A DNA stretch of 41,832 bases from Methylotenera_A sp040387035 (GTDB lineage: Bacteria; Pseudomonadota; Gammaproteobacteria; Burkholderiales; Methylophilaceae), in assembly GCA_040387035.1 (NCBI GenBank), contig JAZKEN010000013.1, positions 1 to 41,832 of the forward strand, written 5' to 3'. Both the position numbers and the translations under genes were made by a program. This document shows, one piece after another, positions 8,500 through 17,333 of the stretch. How positions within the stretch are numbered: position 1 is the first letter of the stretch; the number at the start of each line of letters is the position of its first letter. The notes under the pieces were generated by a model, which saw only the letters and a program-made list of their open reading frames with translations, did no database searches and was not told the DNA's origin.

Positions 8500-9074
8500 T
8501 TCAGGTCTTCTCTTAAAGACTCCAGCTGATTTAAAGGAATGCTGGCGCGCATATTGTAATTAGGGTGATCGCAACCAAGCGTTACTTTTGCCCCATATTT
8601 GATGGCTTTTTTGGCCGCTTCGTTAAATTCAAAGCGGCAAAAATGCACGGCGCTGGTTTTAGTTTCGGTTTCGCGGTCAAGGTCTTCATCTGATATCGCG
8701 TAAACCGGCTTAAAACCTTCCACCTCCACATACACCATATCTTCAATGCCGATCAGCTGGCTTAGCGCGATTTTGCGCGCTTCCACATCGGTGTATTCAA
8801 GCAGCATGGTGGCTTTCCAGTTGCTACCGTCCGGCACTAAGGGCGCATAGGCGTCTAGTTCGTCTTGAATGCCTTGCTCTTCAAACTGTTTTTCAACACG
8901 CAGGATTTCCTGGATTTGATAGCGAATCGTTAACTCGCTCTCAAACTGCATATTCAGGTGTTCGCCCAGGCGCACGGAGCGTAATTGACGGTGCGCCATT
9001 ATGCTAGGCTTGTTCTCTTTGCGGTATTTGCTATACGCTTCTAAGGTCATAATATTGTCACGCGTAATACTCAT
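8496..9074 (-). CDS. DUF3501 family protein
   Basis: A 192-aa soluble protein of a family with no known biochemical role. It starts 'MSITRDNIMTLEAYSKYR', has a charged central part with 'MLLEYTDVEARK', and ends with 'VTLGCDHPNYN', all of which I associate with DUF3501. No signal peptide or transmembrane segment is seen. It is the third gene of a minus-strand run after rubrerythrin and the Fe-S oxidoreductase, 18 bases behind the latter. Genes of this family are repeatedly found with those two partners, so a role in the same redox or peroxide-related process is likely but unproven. Confidence 0.85.
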   Translation of the reverse strand: MSITRDNIMTLEAYSKYRKENKPSIMAHRQLRSVRLGEHLNMQFESELTIRYQIQEILRVEKQFEEQGIQDELDAYAPLVPDGSNWKATMLLEYTDVEARKIALSQLIGIEDMVYVEVEGFKPVYAISDEDLDRETETKTSAVHFCRFEFNEAAKKAIKYGAKVTLGCDHPNYNMRASIPLNQLESLREDLN

Positions 9075-9092
9075 TTGATATCCTTTAATGCA

Positions 9093-10445
9093 TTATTTAA
9101 GGCCATAGGCCAGCCTTGCCAAACTAAGCGGATGTGCAAGTTGCGCAGGTTTTTCCGAAACCAAATTATTTTCAGCCATCATTTGTTCAATATGATGCCC
9201 AGCCAGTTGGCAGTCGGAACTGATGTAATCTGGCGCATTATTGGCCATTGACCGGGCAACCGGTTTGCCGATTTTTTTCGCCATTGCATGATGTGCTTTT
9301 TTAACGCCATAGGTGCCGGCATGGCCAGAACAGCGCTCTGTGGTTTGGATGCTTGTGTCAGGAATCAGCTTTAAAAATTCTTCCGTTTTTTTGCCGATAT
9401 TTTGCACGCGGCCATGGCAGGGTATATGGTAGCTAATCTTGCCCAGCGGGGTTTTAAAATCTGTTTTAAGTAAACCGTCTTTGCTGCGCGCCACTAAATA
9501 TTCAAACGGATCCCACATGGCGTCTTGCACTAATTTCGTATCCGCACAGTCAGGGAACATCAAGGGTAACTCCTGCTTGAACATCAGTGTGCAGGAGGGG
9601 ATGGCGCTCAGTATGGCGTAACCTTCTTTGGCATAAGAGACTAAATGCTTGATATTGGCTTGTTTTGCTTTTGCGACGGCATCCAGGTCGCCCAGTTCCA
9701 GCTTTGGCATGCCGCAGCACTGTTCTTTTTGCACCAGGACATAAGGAATTTCGTTGTGATTCAATACTTTCAATAAATCGTGGCCAATGCCCGGTTCATT
9801 ATAATTCACATAACAGGTAGAGTAGATGGCCACTTTGCCGGGTGTCTTGAGGCCATTTTTCACTTCAAAATCCTGGCTTTTCTGAGCGCTGCTTCTGAAT
9901 TTTCTATTGGCAAAGCTCGGTAACCAGGCGGCTTTATCCACATCCAAGGTCTTTTCCATCACAGTGCGCATCAGCTTGGTGCTATTCACCGCATTAATCG
10001 TCTGCACGACGATGGGTATGCCGGCAAATTGCCCATGCAAGTCAGTTGATGCCAGCAGTTTTTCATTGAAACCGACGTCACCTTTTTTAAATTTAATGGC
10101 CTTGGCGCGCAGCATGGTGTGCGGAAAATCCAGGTTCCATTCATGCGGCGGGGTATAAGGGCATTTGGTCATGTAGCACAGGTCGCACATATAGCATTGG
10201 TCGACCACCTGCATAAAGTCTTTTTTGTCCACCCCTTCCACTTCCATGGTGGGGTTGTTATCCACCAAATCGAATAGCGTGGGAAAACTATTGCATAAAC
10301 TGACGCAGCGTCTGCAGCCGTGGCAGATATCGAATATACGTTCCAGCTCGCGATTTAAACTTTCTTCATTATAAAAATCAGGATTTTGCCAATCCAGGGC
10401 ATGGCGGGTAGGGGCTTCCAAGTTACCTTCGCGGCTCATATTCAC
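9093..10445 (-). CDS. Fe-S oxidoreductase, GlpC/HdrD-like (two 4Fe-4S motifs plus cysteine-rich domains)
   Basis: A 450-aa cytoplasmic or membrane-associated redox protein. The N-terminus has two ferredoxin motifs: Cys41-44-47-51 (HGCRRC) and Cys84-87-90-95 (CYMCDLC). The C-terminal half has two CCG-type domains as in glycerol-3-phosphate dehydrogenase subunit C and heterodisulfide reductase D. The first carries 'EQCCGMPKLELGD'; the second carries 'CHGRVQNIG' and 'ERCSGHAGTYG', where Ser replaces one Cys. Such proteins pass electrons between a partner flavoprotein and quinones or thiols, but the partner here is unknown. It lies between rubrerythrin and the DUF3501 gene. Confidence 0.88.
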   Translation of the reverse strand: MNMSREGNLEAPTRHALDWQNPDFYNEESLNRELERIFDICHGCRRCVSLCNSFPTLFDLVDNNPTMEVEGVDKKDFMQVVDQCYMCDLCYMTKCPYTPPHEWNLDFPHTMLRAKAIKFKKGDVGFNEKLLASTDLHGQFAGIPIVVQTINAVNSTKLMRTVMEKTLDVDKAAWLPSFANRKFRSSAQKSQDFEVKNGLKTPGKVAIYSTCYVNYNEPGIGHDLLKVLNHNEIPYVLVQKEQCCGMPKLELGDLDAVAKAKQANIKHLVSYAKEGYAILSAIPSCTLMFKQELPLMFPDCADTKLVQDAMWDPFEYLVARSKDGLLKTDFKTPLGKISYHIPCHGRVQNIGKKTEEFLKLIPDTSIQTTERCSGHAGTYGVKKAHHAMAKKIGKPVARSMANNAPDYISSDCQLAGHHIEQMMAENNLVSEKPAQLAHPLSLARLAYGLK

Positions 10446-10466
10446 CTCGCAAATAATGATTTTTAA

Positions 10467-10499
10467 CTGGTGTAGCTACAATTATTGCAGCTACACCAG
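10467..10499. repeat. Perfect 11-bp inverted repeat between the rubrerythrin and Fe-S oxidoreductase genes
   Basis: CTGGTGTAGCT (10467-10477) and AGCTACACCAG (10489-10499) form a perfect 11-bp stem with an 11-base loop, in the 86-base gap between rubrerythrin (upstream on the minus strand) and the oxidoreductase. No long T-tract follows on the minus strand, so it is not a classical terminator. It may stabilise the rubrerythrin mRNA or reduce read-through. Confidence 0.75.
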
Positions 10500-10531
10500 C
10501 ACTATTATTTTAGCTAATTCACAAGTTTTAG

Positions 10532-10951
10532 TTAATCTACTAATTCTGCCAGTGCCTTTGCATAGCGGTTGGCATGACTACGTTCTGCTTTGGCTAATGT
10601 TTCAAACCAGTCGGCAATCTCATCAAAGCCTTCCTCACGCGCCGTCCTGGCCATGCCGGGGTACATGTCCGTGTACTCATGCGTTTCACCAGCCACTGCC
10701 GACTCCAGGTTTTGGCGTGTGGGGCCAATTGGCAAGCCAGTTGCGGGGTCGCCGGAGGCCTCTAAGAATTCCAAGTGGCCATGGGCGTGGCCTGTTTCGC
10801 CTTCCGCAGTAGAACGGAATAGTGCAGCGACATCATTTTGGCCTTCAATATCTGCTTTGTTTGCAAAATATAAATAACGGCGGTTGGCTTGTGATTCGCC
10901 TGCAAAAGCGTCTTTCAGGCAGGTTTCTGTTCTAGATCCTTTCAGTAGCAT
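10532..10951 (-). CDS. Rubrerythrin, short form without a rubredoxin domain
   Basis: A 139-aa ferritin-like diiron protein that reduces hydrogen peroxide in the cytoplasm. The iron ligands are visible in the two EXXH units and their partners: Glu19, Glu52/His55, Glu89/Glu92 and Glu123/His126. The protein ends at 'AELVD' with no CXXC rubredoxin-like tail, so electrons must come from a separate donor. The nearby Fe-S oxidoreductase is a candidate. A strong ribosome site (AAGGAG) precedes the ATG. It is divergent from gyrA across about 335 bases and leads the minus-strand trio. Confidence 0.92.
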   Translation of the reverse strand: MLLKGSRTETCLKDAFAGESQANRRYLYFANKADIEGQNDVAALFRSTAEGETGHAHGHLEFLEASGDPATGLPIGPTRQNLESAVAGETHEYTDMYPGMARTAREEGFDEIADWFETLAKAERSHANRYAKALAELVD

Positions 10952-11286
10952 ATTGATCTCCTTAAAATAATTTTTAAATGGTCAGCCAATACTTAGCCGA
11001 ACATAAACCGAACATTACGCTTAGTAAGGTATTTGTCTAATTGTTTATTTTAATTGCATTGATAAATATAAATTATTAAAAATAAAAATTCAATAAATTT
11101 TATAGTGCAATAAAAGTTAGTGCTTTATTAATTATTTCAATGCGCGAATAGTCAATATAAGGCATATTTTTAGGTGTTTTACGGGGGTAATTGTGCTAAT
11201 ATTTGGGCGGTAAAACAATTAAAAAAGCACGTAAACAGTGCTTAAAATTTCACAGAAAAAACGACGGAAATTTCACGGAAAATCTA
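10952..11286. other. AT-rich divergent intergenic region between rubrerythrin and gyrA
   Basis: The stretch is AT-rich, particularly 11035-11150, and must hold the promoters of the rubrerythrin operon (minus) and gyrA (plus). The rubrerythrin ribosome site is at its left edge. I see no tRNA, repeat or credible small gene in it. The frame of gyrA stays open upstream to 11203, but that extension lacks a conserved sequence. Confidence 0.6.
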
Positions 11287-13839
11287 ATGGATCAATTCGC
11301 TAAAGAAACCCTGCCAATCAGTTTAGAAGATGAGATGCGACGTTCCTATCTTGATTACGCGATGAGCGTAATCGTGGGACGTGCACTACCCGATGTGCGC
11401 GATGGTTTAAAACCGGTGCATAGACGTGTTCTATTTGCCATGCACGAACTCTCTAATGATTACAACAAACCGTATAAAAAATCTGCCCGTATCGTCGGCG
11501 ACGTGATCGGTAAATACCATCCGCATGGTGATACCGCGGTGTATGACACCATCGTGCGTATGGCGCAGGATTTCAGCTTGCGTTATATGCTGGTAGACGG
11601 GCAGGGTAACTTCGGTTCAGTGGATGGCGATAATGCGGCGGCGATGCGTTATACCGAGATCCGCATGGCGAAAATCGCCCATGAATTACTGGCCGATATC
11701 GACAAAGAGACCGTTGACTTTGGTCCTAACTACGATGGCAGCGAGAATGAACCGCTGATCATGCCTGCGCGTATTCCTAACCTGCTGATCAATGGCAGCT
11801 CAGGGATTGCCGTGGGTATGGCGACTAATATCCCGCCACATAATATCAATGAAGTGCTGGATGCCTGTTTTGCGCTGCTGAAAGACCCTGAAACCGGTAT
11901 TGAAGAGTTGATCGACCTGGTGCCGGCACCAGACTTTCCAACAGCAGGTATCATCTACGGTACTGTAGGCGTCAAGGAAGGCTACCGCACAGGCCGTGGC
12001 CGTGTGGTGATGCGCGGCCGTACCCATGTGGAAGATTTAGAGCGCGGCGGTCGCCAGGCTTTAATCGTTGACGAATTACCGTACCAGGTGAACAAAAAAA
12101 CCTTTGTTGAGAAAATCGCTGAGTTAGTCAACGAGAAGAAAATCGAAGGTATCTCTGACCTGCGTGATGAGTCCGATAAATCGGGCATGCGCGTGGTGAT
12201 CGAGCTTAAACGCGGCGAGATCGCTGAAGTCGTGCTGAACAACCTGTACAAGCAAACGCAACTACAAGATACCTTTGGTATGAATATGGTGGCTTTGCTG
12301 GATGGCCAGCCACGCCTGCTTAACTTGAAACAGATGCTGGAAGCGTTTTTACGCCATAGGCGTGAAGTCATTACGCGCCGTACCGTTTTTGAGCTGAAAA
12401 AAGCGCGTGCACGCGGCCATATTCTAGAAGGCTTGGCAGTTGCACTGGCCAATGTGGATGAAATGATTGCCATCATTAAAGCCGCACCAACGCCACCAGA
12501 AGCCAAAATTGACTTGATGGCGAAATCATGGAGTTCACCAGTTGTTGAAGAGATGCTTAAGCGTGCGGCGATGGAAGCTTCACGTCCTGAAGGCCTGTCA
12601 GTTGATTTTGGCTTAACGCCAAATGGTTACAAGTTAAGCGATATCCAGGCGCAGGAAATTCTGCAGATGCGTTTGCAGCGCTTGACTGGCTTGGAGCAAG
12701 ACAAAGTCGTTTCTGAGTATAAAGAAGTGATGGACGTGATTGCGGACTTATTGAATATTCTAGCCAACGCATCACGCGTGACCACCATGATTAGCGATGA
12801 ATTGACCGAGATCCGCAAACAGTTTGGTGACAAACGCCGCAGTGAGATTGTGGTTAATGCACAAGATTTGAACCTGGAAGACTTGATTACACCGCAAGAC
12901 GTGGTAGTGACTTTATCGCATACCGGTTATGTGAAATCACAGCCGCTAGATGAATACCGCGCACAACGTCGCGGTGGCCGTGGTAAGCAGGCTGCACCGA
13001 CCAAAGAAGATGATTTTATCGACAAAATGTTCGTGGCGAATACACATGACTACATCCTGTGCTTCTCAAGCCGTGGCCGTGTCTATTGGCTGAAAGTATA
13101 CGAAGTGCCGCAAGGCAGCCGTATTGGCCGTGGCAAGCCGATCGTGAACTTGTTCCCGCTTGAAGAGGGCGAGAAGATCAACGCCATCCTGGCGGTAAAA
13201 GAGTTTGACGAAAATCACTTTATCTTTATGGCAACAGCGCAAGGTACCGTGAAGAAAACAGCACTAAGTGAATTCGCCAACCCACGTAAATCAGGCATTA
13301 TCGCCATTAACCTGGATGATGACGATTACCTGATCGGTGCAGAAGTCACCAATGGCAATAACGATATCGTGCTGGTTTCCAATGGCGGTAAAGCGGTATG
13401 GTTCACTGAAGGCGATGTACGCCCGATGGGTCGTGCCACCCGTGGTGTGCGCGGTATGAAGCTGGCGACTAAACAGCAGGTGCTGTCATTACTGATCGCG
13501 GATAATGATCAGCAAACAGTACTGGTTGCGACAGAAAACGGTTATGGCAAACGTACAGTGCTGGCTGATTTCCGTCATTCCGGCCGTGGTACACAAGGCG
13601 TAAAAGCCATCGCAGTGAGTGAGCGTAATGGCTTGGTTGTTGCAGCTAAACTGGTCAATGAAGACGACGAAATCATGTTGATTACCACAGGTGGTGTGCT
13701 AATTCGTACCCGTGTCAAAGAAATCCGTGAGCTAGGCCGTGCAACACAAGGCGTGACGCTGATCAATCTAGGTGAAGGTGAGAAATTATCTGGCCTGGAG
13801 AAAATCGTTGAAACGGATGAAGAGTTACCAGCGGATTAA
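11287..13839 (+). CDS. gyrA: DNA gyrase subunit A
   Basis: An 850-aa type II topoisomerase subunit that cuts and rejoins DNA and, with GyrB, introduces negative supercoils. The start at 11287 gives the normal N-terminus 'MDQFAKETLPISLEDEM' and is preceded by CGGAAA. The catalytic tyrosine is Tyr122 in 'AAAMRYTEIRM'. The quinolone region 'GKYHPHGDTAVYD' has Thr at position 83 and Asp at 87. The C-terminal domain carries the gyrase-specific box 'QRRGGRGKQ', which separates it from ParC. It heads a block with serC 25 bases downstream, then pheA, hisC and a DAHP synthase gene, an order also seen in other betaproteobacteria. Confidence 0.97.
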   Translation: MDQFAKETLPISLEDEMRRSYLDYAMSVIVGRALPDVRDGLKPVHRRVLFAMHELSNDYNKPYKKSARIVGDVIGKYHPHGDTAVYDTIVRMAQDFSLRYMLVDGQGNFGSVDGDNAAAMRYTEIRMAKIAHELLADIDKETVDFGPNYDGSENEPLIMPARIPNLLINGSSGIAVGMATNIPPHNINEVLDACFALLKDPETGIEELIDLVPAPDFPTAGIIYGTVGVKEGYRTGRGRVVMRGRTHVEDLERGGRQALIVDELPYQVNKKTFVEKIAELVNEKKIEGISDLRDESDKSGMRVVIELKRGEIAEVVLNNLYKQTQLQDTFGMNMVALLDGQPRLLNLKQMLEAFLRHRREVITRRTVFELKKARARGHILEGLAVALANVDEMIAIIKAAPTPPEAKIDLMAKSWSSPVVEEMLKRAAMEASRPEGLSVDFGLTPNGYKLSDIQAQEILQMRLQRLTGLEQDKVVSEYKEVMDVIADLLNILANASRVTTMISDELTEIRKQFGDKRRSEIVVNAQDLNLEDLITPQDVVVTLSHTGYVKSQPLDEYRAQRRGGRGKQAAPTKEDDFIDKMFVANTHDYILCFSSRGRVYWLKVYEVPQGSRIGRGKPIVNLFPLEEGEKINAILAVKEFDENHFIFMATAQGTVKKTALSEFANPRKSGIIAINLDDDDYLIGAEVTNGNNDIVLVSNGGKAVWFTEGDVRPMGRATRGVRGMKLATKQQVLSLLIADNDQQTVLVATENGYGKRTVLADFRHSGRGTQGVKAIAVSERNGLVVAAKLVNEDDEIMLITTGGVLIRTRVKEIRELGRATQGVTLINLGEGEKLSGLEKIVETDEELPAD

Positions 13840-13864
13840 TAAACCTTATTGAATGCTTCATTGA

Positions 13865-15096
13865 ATGAAAAAAATATTTAACTTTTCAGCAGGGCCTGCG
13901 GTCCTGCCAAAGGCAGTATTAGAGCGCGCGCAAGCAGAGATGCTGGATTGGCATGGTAGTGGCATGTCGGTGATGGAAATGTCNNNNNNNNNNNNNNNNN
14001 NNNNNNNNNNNNNNNNNNNNNNNNNNNNNNNNNNNNNNNNNNNNNNNNNNNNNNNNNNNNNNNNNNNNNNNNNNNNNNNNNNNCGCAAGCAGAGATGCTG
14101 GATTGGCATGGTAGTGGCATGTCGGTGATGGAAATGTCACACCGTGGTAAAGAATTCACCAGTATCCTGGAAAAAACAGAGGCTGATTTACGCACTTTGT
14201 TGGCGATTCCAAGTAACTACAAAGTGCTGTTTTTACAGGGTGGGGCGATCGCGGAAAATGCGATGATTCCTTTGAATTTACTCAACGGTAAAAGTGCAGA
14301 CTACGCAGTAACCGGCGCATGGAGTAAACGTAGCGTGGAAGACGCGCGTGCTTATGGCCAGATTGATGTCGTCACCAATGCTGAATCTAGCGGCTTTACG
14401 CATGTACCGGATTTTGCCAGCTGGCAGTTGAATAAAGATGCCGCTTACGTGCATATCTGCACCAATGAAACCATTAATGGTGTTGAGTTTGAGGGCATAC
14501 CTGACACGGGCGATGTGCCGATTGTGGCGGATATGTCGTCGCATATACTGTCGCGCCCGATTGATGTCAGCAAGTATGGTGTGATTTACGGTGGGGCGCA
14601 AAAGAATATCGGCCCTGCAGGCTTATGCATAGTGATTGTGCGTGAAGACCTACTAGGTAAAGCTTCAAGTCTAACGCCTGCAGTCTTTAACTGGAAAACG
14701 CAGGCTGAGAATCAAAGCATGATCAATACGCCCGCCACTTACAGCATCTATATTGCGGGCCTGGTGTTTGAATGGCTGTTAGCGCAGGGCGGTGTAGAGG
14801 CGATTGAGCAGAAAAATATTGCCAAAGCTAATTTGTTTTATGATTATGTGGATAACAGTGGTTTCTATAGCAATAACATTGCCGTTCAAAATCGCTCACG
14901 CATGAATATTCCGTTCCGCTTGCAGGATGAAAGCCTCAATGCGGCCTTTTTAAAAGGCGCTGAAGAGCAAGGATTGCTACAATTGAAAGGCCACCGCATA
15001 GTGGGCGGCATGCGTGCAAGTATCTATAACGCGATGCCGATTGAGGGCGTGCAGGCACTGATTGATTATATGAAGCAGTTTGCCAGCGGTAATTGA
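13865..15096 (+). CDS. serC: Phosphoserine aminotransferase, interrupted by an assembly gap
   Basis: A PLP aminotransferase that makes 3-phosphoserine from 3-phosphohydroxypyruvate (and acts in pyridoxal phosphate synthesis in some bacteria). The N-terminus 'KIFNFSAGPAVLPKAVL' is typical. A run of 100 Ns sits at 13984-14083, and the 55 bases before it are repeated exactly after it. Merging the two copies joins 13865-13983 to 14139-15096 in frame across 'SVMEMSHRGKEF' and gives 358 aa, close to the family's usual 360. The PLP lysine is Lys195 in the merged numbering, in 'GGAQKNIGPAG'. The gene is therefore probably intact; the frame break is an assembly effect. Confidence 0.94.
13984..14083. 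other. Assembly gap (100 N) with unmerged 55-base overlap
   Basis: The 55 bases at 13929-13983 are identical to 14084-14138 on the other side of the Ns. This is what scaffolding leaves when two contigs share their terminal k-mer but are not merged. The true sequence most likely lacks the Ns and one copy. Confidence 0.95.
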
Positions 15097-15115
15097 TTGA
15101 GGACACTTAAAACAA

Positions 15116-16198
15116 ATGAGTGAACAATTAAAACAGCACAGGGACCAGATTGACGCGATTGATGAGCAGATTTTAAAGCTCGTGAATGAGCGCGCGGCAC
15201 TGGCGCGCACCATTGGCAGCCTTAAAGATGATGGTGTGATTTATCGCCCGGAACGTGAAGCGCAGGTATTACGCCGCTTGCAAGCCAATAACCAGGGTCC
15301 ATTGTCTGCGGAAGCGATCAGCCATATTTTCCGTGGTGTGATGTCAAATTGCCGTGCGCTGGAAAAAGAGCTTTCAATCGCTTTTTTAGGGCCTCTGGGT
15401 ACCTACAGCGAAGAGGCCGCTCTTAAACAGTTTGGCTTAGGCCGTAGCGCGGTAGTCTGTGGCAGCATAGACGAGGTATTCCGCACCCTGGAAGCAGGGC
15501 AGGCGGATTACGGCGTAGTGCCGGTAGAAAACTCAACTGAAGGCGCGATTGGCCTCACCTTGGATTTGTTACTTGAAAGCACATTGAAAGTGTGTGGCGA
15601 AATTACGCTGCCGATTCATCATTGCCTGCTGTCAAAACAAACCGATATCACCAAAATCCAGCATGTGTTTTCGCATAGCCAGTCATTATCGCAATGCCAT
15701 GAGTGGCTGAATAAAACATTGCCGCGTGCACAACGTGAGCCGGTGACCAGCAATGCATATGCCGCGCAGATGATCCATAACCTGGTTTCAACCGACAATA
15801 CCTTTGCGGCGGCGATTGCCAGCAAGCGCGCAGCAGAGTTGTTTAACCTGAATGTGCTGGCCGAAAATATTGAAGACGACCCCAAAAACACGACGCGCTT
15901 TCTGGTGCTAGGTAGACATGAAGTTGCTCCTTCCGGGCATGACAAAACGTCTATTGTGATGACTTCACAAAATAAACCGGGTGCGATGGTGGAATTGCTA
16001 GAACCGCTTTCACGGCATGGTGTCAGTATGACCAAGTTCGAGTCCAGGCCTTCTAAACAAGGCTTGTGGGATTATGTGTTCTATGTGGATATTGAAGGCC
16101 ACCAACTGGACGCAAAAGTAAAAGCCGCCCTGCATGAGTGTGAAAAGCGTGCTTCATTCCTCAAAGTGCTGGGCTCTTATCCTGTCGCTGTAGTTTAG
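15116..16198 (+). CDS. pheA: Bifunctional chorismate mutase / prephenate dehydratase (P-protein)
   Basis: A 360-aa cytoplasmic enzyme that turns chorismate into prephenate and then phenylpyruvate for phenylalanine synthesis. Residues ~1-85 are an AroQ-type chorismate mutase ('RDQIDAIDEQILKLVNERA'). Residues ~88-265 are the prephenate dehydratase ('IAFLGPLGTYSEEAAL', 'VPVENSTEGAIG', 'NTTRFLVLG'). Residues ~275-355 form an ACT domain with the Phe-binding 'ESRPS' motif, so feedback inhibition by phenylalanine is expected. It follows serC by 19 bases and precedes hisC by 34. Confidence 0.95.
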   Translation: MSEQLKQHRDQIDAIDEQILKLVNERAALARTIGSLKDDGVIYRPEREAQVLRRLQANNQGPLSAEAISHIFRGVMSNCRALEKELSIAFLGPLGTYSEEAALKQFGLGRSAVVCGSIDEVFRTLEAGQADYGVVPVENSTEGAIGLTLDLLLESTLKVCGEITLPIHHCLLSKQTDITKIQHVFSHSQSLSQCHEWLNKTLPRAQREPVTSNAYAAQMIHNLVSTDNTFAAAIASKRAAELFNLNVLAENIEDDPKNTTRFLVLGRHEVAPSGHDKTSIVMTSQNKPGAMVELLEPLSRHGVSMTKFESRPSKQGLWDYVFYVDIEGHQLDAKVKAALHECEKRASFLKVLGSYPVAVV

Positions 16199-16232
16199 TT
16201 TGTACTGTTATTAAAGTAAATAGGTTTTTTGT

Positions 16233-17333
16233 ATGAATATCAATGAGTTGGCTCCCGATTATGTCCGTGCGATTGCACCTTACCAAGGTGGCAAACCCAT
16301 CAGTGAGCTTGCGCGTGAAATGGGTTTAAACGAGGCCGATATCGTCAAGCTGGCTTCCAACGAGAATCCGCTTGGCATCAGCCCGAAAGCGCAAATGGCG
16401 ATTGAAGATGCTATTCTGGATATTGCACGCTACCCGGATGGTAATAGTTTTGCACTACGCCAAGCGGTTGCGCAAAAATTCAATGTAACGCACCAACAGA
16501 TTGTATTCGGCAATGGCTCTAATGATATTCTGGACCTGGCTGCCAGGGCCTTCCTGCATGCAGGTTGCGAAGCGATTTATTCACAGCATGCGTTTGCGGT
16601 ATACCCGCTGGTCACCCAGGCGGTAGGTGCCACCGGTGTGGTGGTTGCTGCGAAAGGTTATGCGCATGACCTGGATGCTTTTTTAAAGGCCATTACGCCA
16701 AAAACGCGCTTGATCTTTATTGCCAACCCGAATAATCCGACCGGCACTTTGCTTGCCAAGGACGCGCTAAAAGCCTTTTTGCAGCAAGTATCGAAAAACG
16801 TACTGGTGGTGCTAGATGAAGCCTACGATGAGTACCTGTCGGCGAAAGATAAATCTGAAGCCATCACATGGTTAAGCGAATTTGATAACCTGATCATCTC
16901 GCGCACTTTTTCCAAGGCTTATGGCCTGGCAGGCTTGCGTATCGGTTTTGGCTTGATGCATGCCAACGTGGCCGATATGCTGAATCGTGTGCGCCAGCCA
17001 TTCAATGTGAATAATGTCGCACAGGCGGCGGCGATTGCCAGCCTGGCAGATGATGACTTCGTTGAGCGTAGCTATGCTTTAAATCAGGCTGGTATGGCAC
17101 AAATTGCGCAAGGATTGACGGCATTAGGCTTAAGCTATATTCCTTCATTTGCCAACTTTATCAGTTTTAAGATTGCGGATGCAGCCGCTGTGAATCAGCA
17201 GTTATTAAAAAATGGCGTGATTGTGCGCCCAATTGCCAATTACGATATGCCTGACTATTTACGTGTGAGCATTGGCCTGTTTAGTGAAAATGCGCGTTTT
17301 TTAGAAGTTTTACAAAAGATTATCAAAAAATGA
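16233..17333 (+). CDS. hisC: Histidinol-phosphate aminotransferase
   Basis: A 366-aa class I/II PLP aminotransferase. It transfers an amino group in histidine biosynthesis and, in many bacteria with this gene order, also acts on aromatic precursors. The PLP lysine is Lys228 in 'RTFSKAYGLAGLRIGFG'. Other family signatures are 'LASNENPLGISPKA' and 'NPNNPTGTLL'. Its stop overlaps the start of the following DAHP synthase by an ATGA, which indicates coupling. Its placement after pheA and before a DAHP synthase suggests it may serve as the aromatic aminotransferase of this block. That role is inferred, not shown. Confidence 0.93.
   Translation: MNINELAPDYVRAIAPYQGGKPISELAREMGLNEADIVKLASNENPLGISPKAQMAIEDAILDIARYPDGNSFALRQAVAQKFNVTHQQIVFGNGSNDILDLAARAFLHAGCEAIYSQHAFAVYPLVTQAVGATGVVVAAKGYAHDLDAFLKAITPKTRLIFIANPNNPTGTLLAKDALKAFLQQVSKNVLVVLDEAYDEYLSAKDKSEAITWLSEFDNLIISRTFSKAYGLAGLRIGFGLMHANVADMLNRVRQPFNVNNVAQAAAIASLADDDFVERSYALNQAGMAQIAQGLTALGLSYIPSFANFISFKIADAAAVNQQLLKNGVIVRPIANYDMPDYLRVSIGLFSENARFLEVLQKIIKK

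Noticed and set aside
8496..8520. A terminator between the convergent ridA and DUF3501 genes
   Set aside because: Only a 5-bp GTCTT/AAGAC pairing nearby can be formed, with no T-tract. Not convincing.
10456..10812. A 118-aa plus-strand ORF over the hairpin and rubrerythrin
   Set aside because: It is antisense to rubrerythrin, whose residues match the diiron family exactly.
11203..11286. A 28-residue N-terminal extension of GyrA
   Set aside because: The ATG at 11287 gives the conserved GyrA N-terminus, and the extension has no family similarity.
13929..14138. A 55-bp direct repeat inside serC as a biological duplication
   Set aside because: The copies are separated only by Ns, have the same length as the repeat at the cysI gap, and merging restores the frame. 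Best explained as contig overlap.
13858..14195. Minus-strand and plus-strand ORFs that run through the N gap at serC
   Set aside because: They exist only because Ns do not stop translation; they are shadows of serC.
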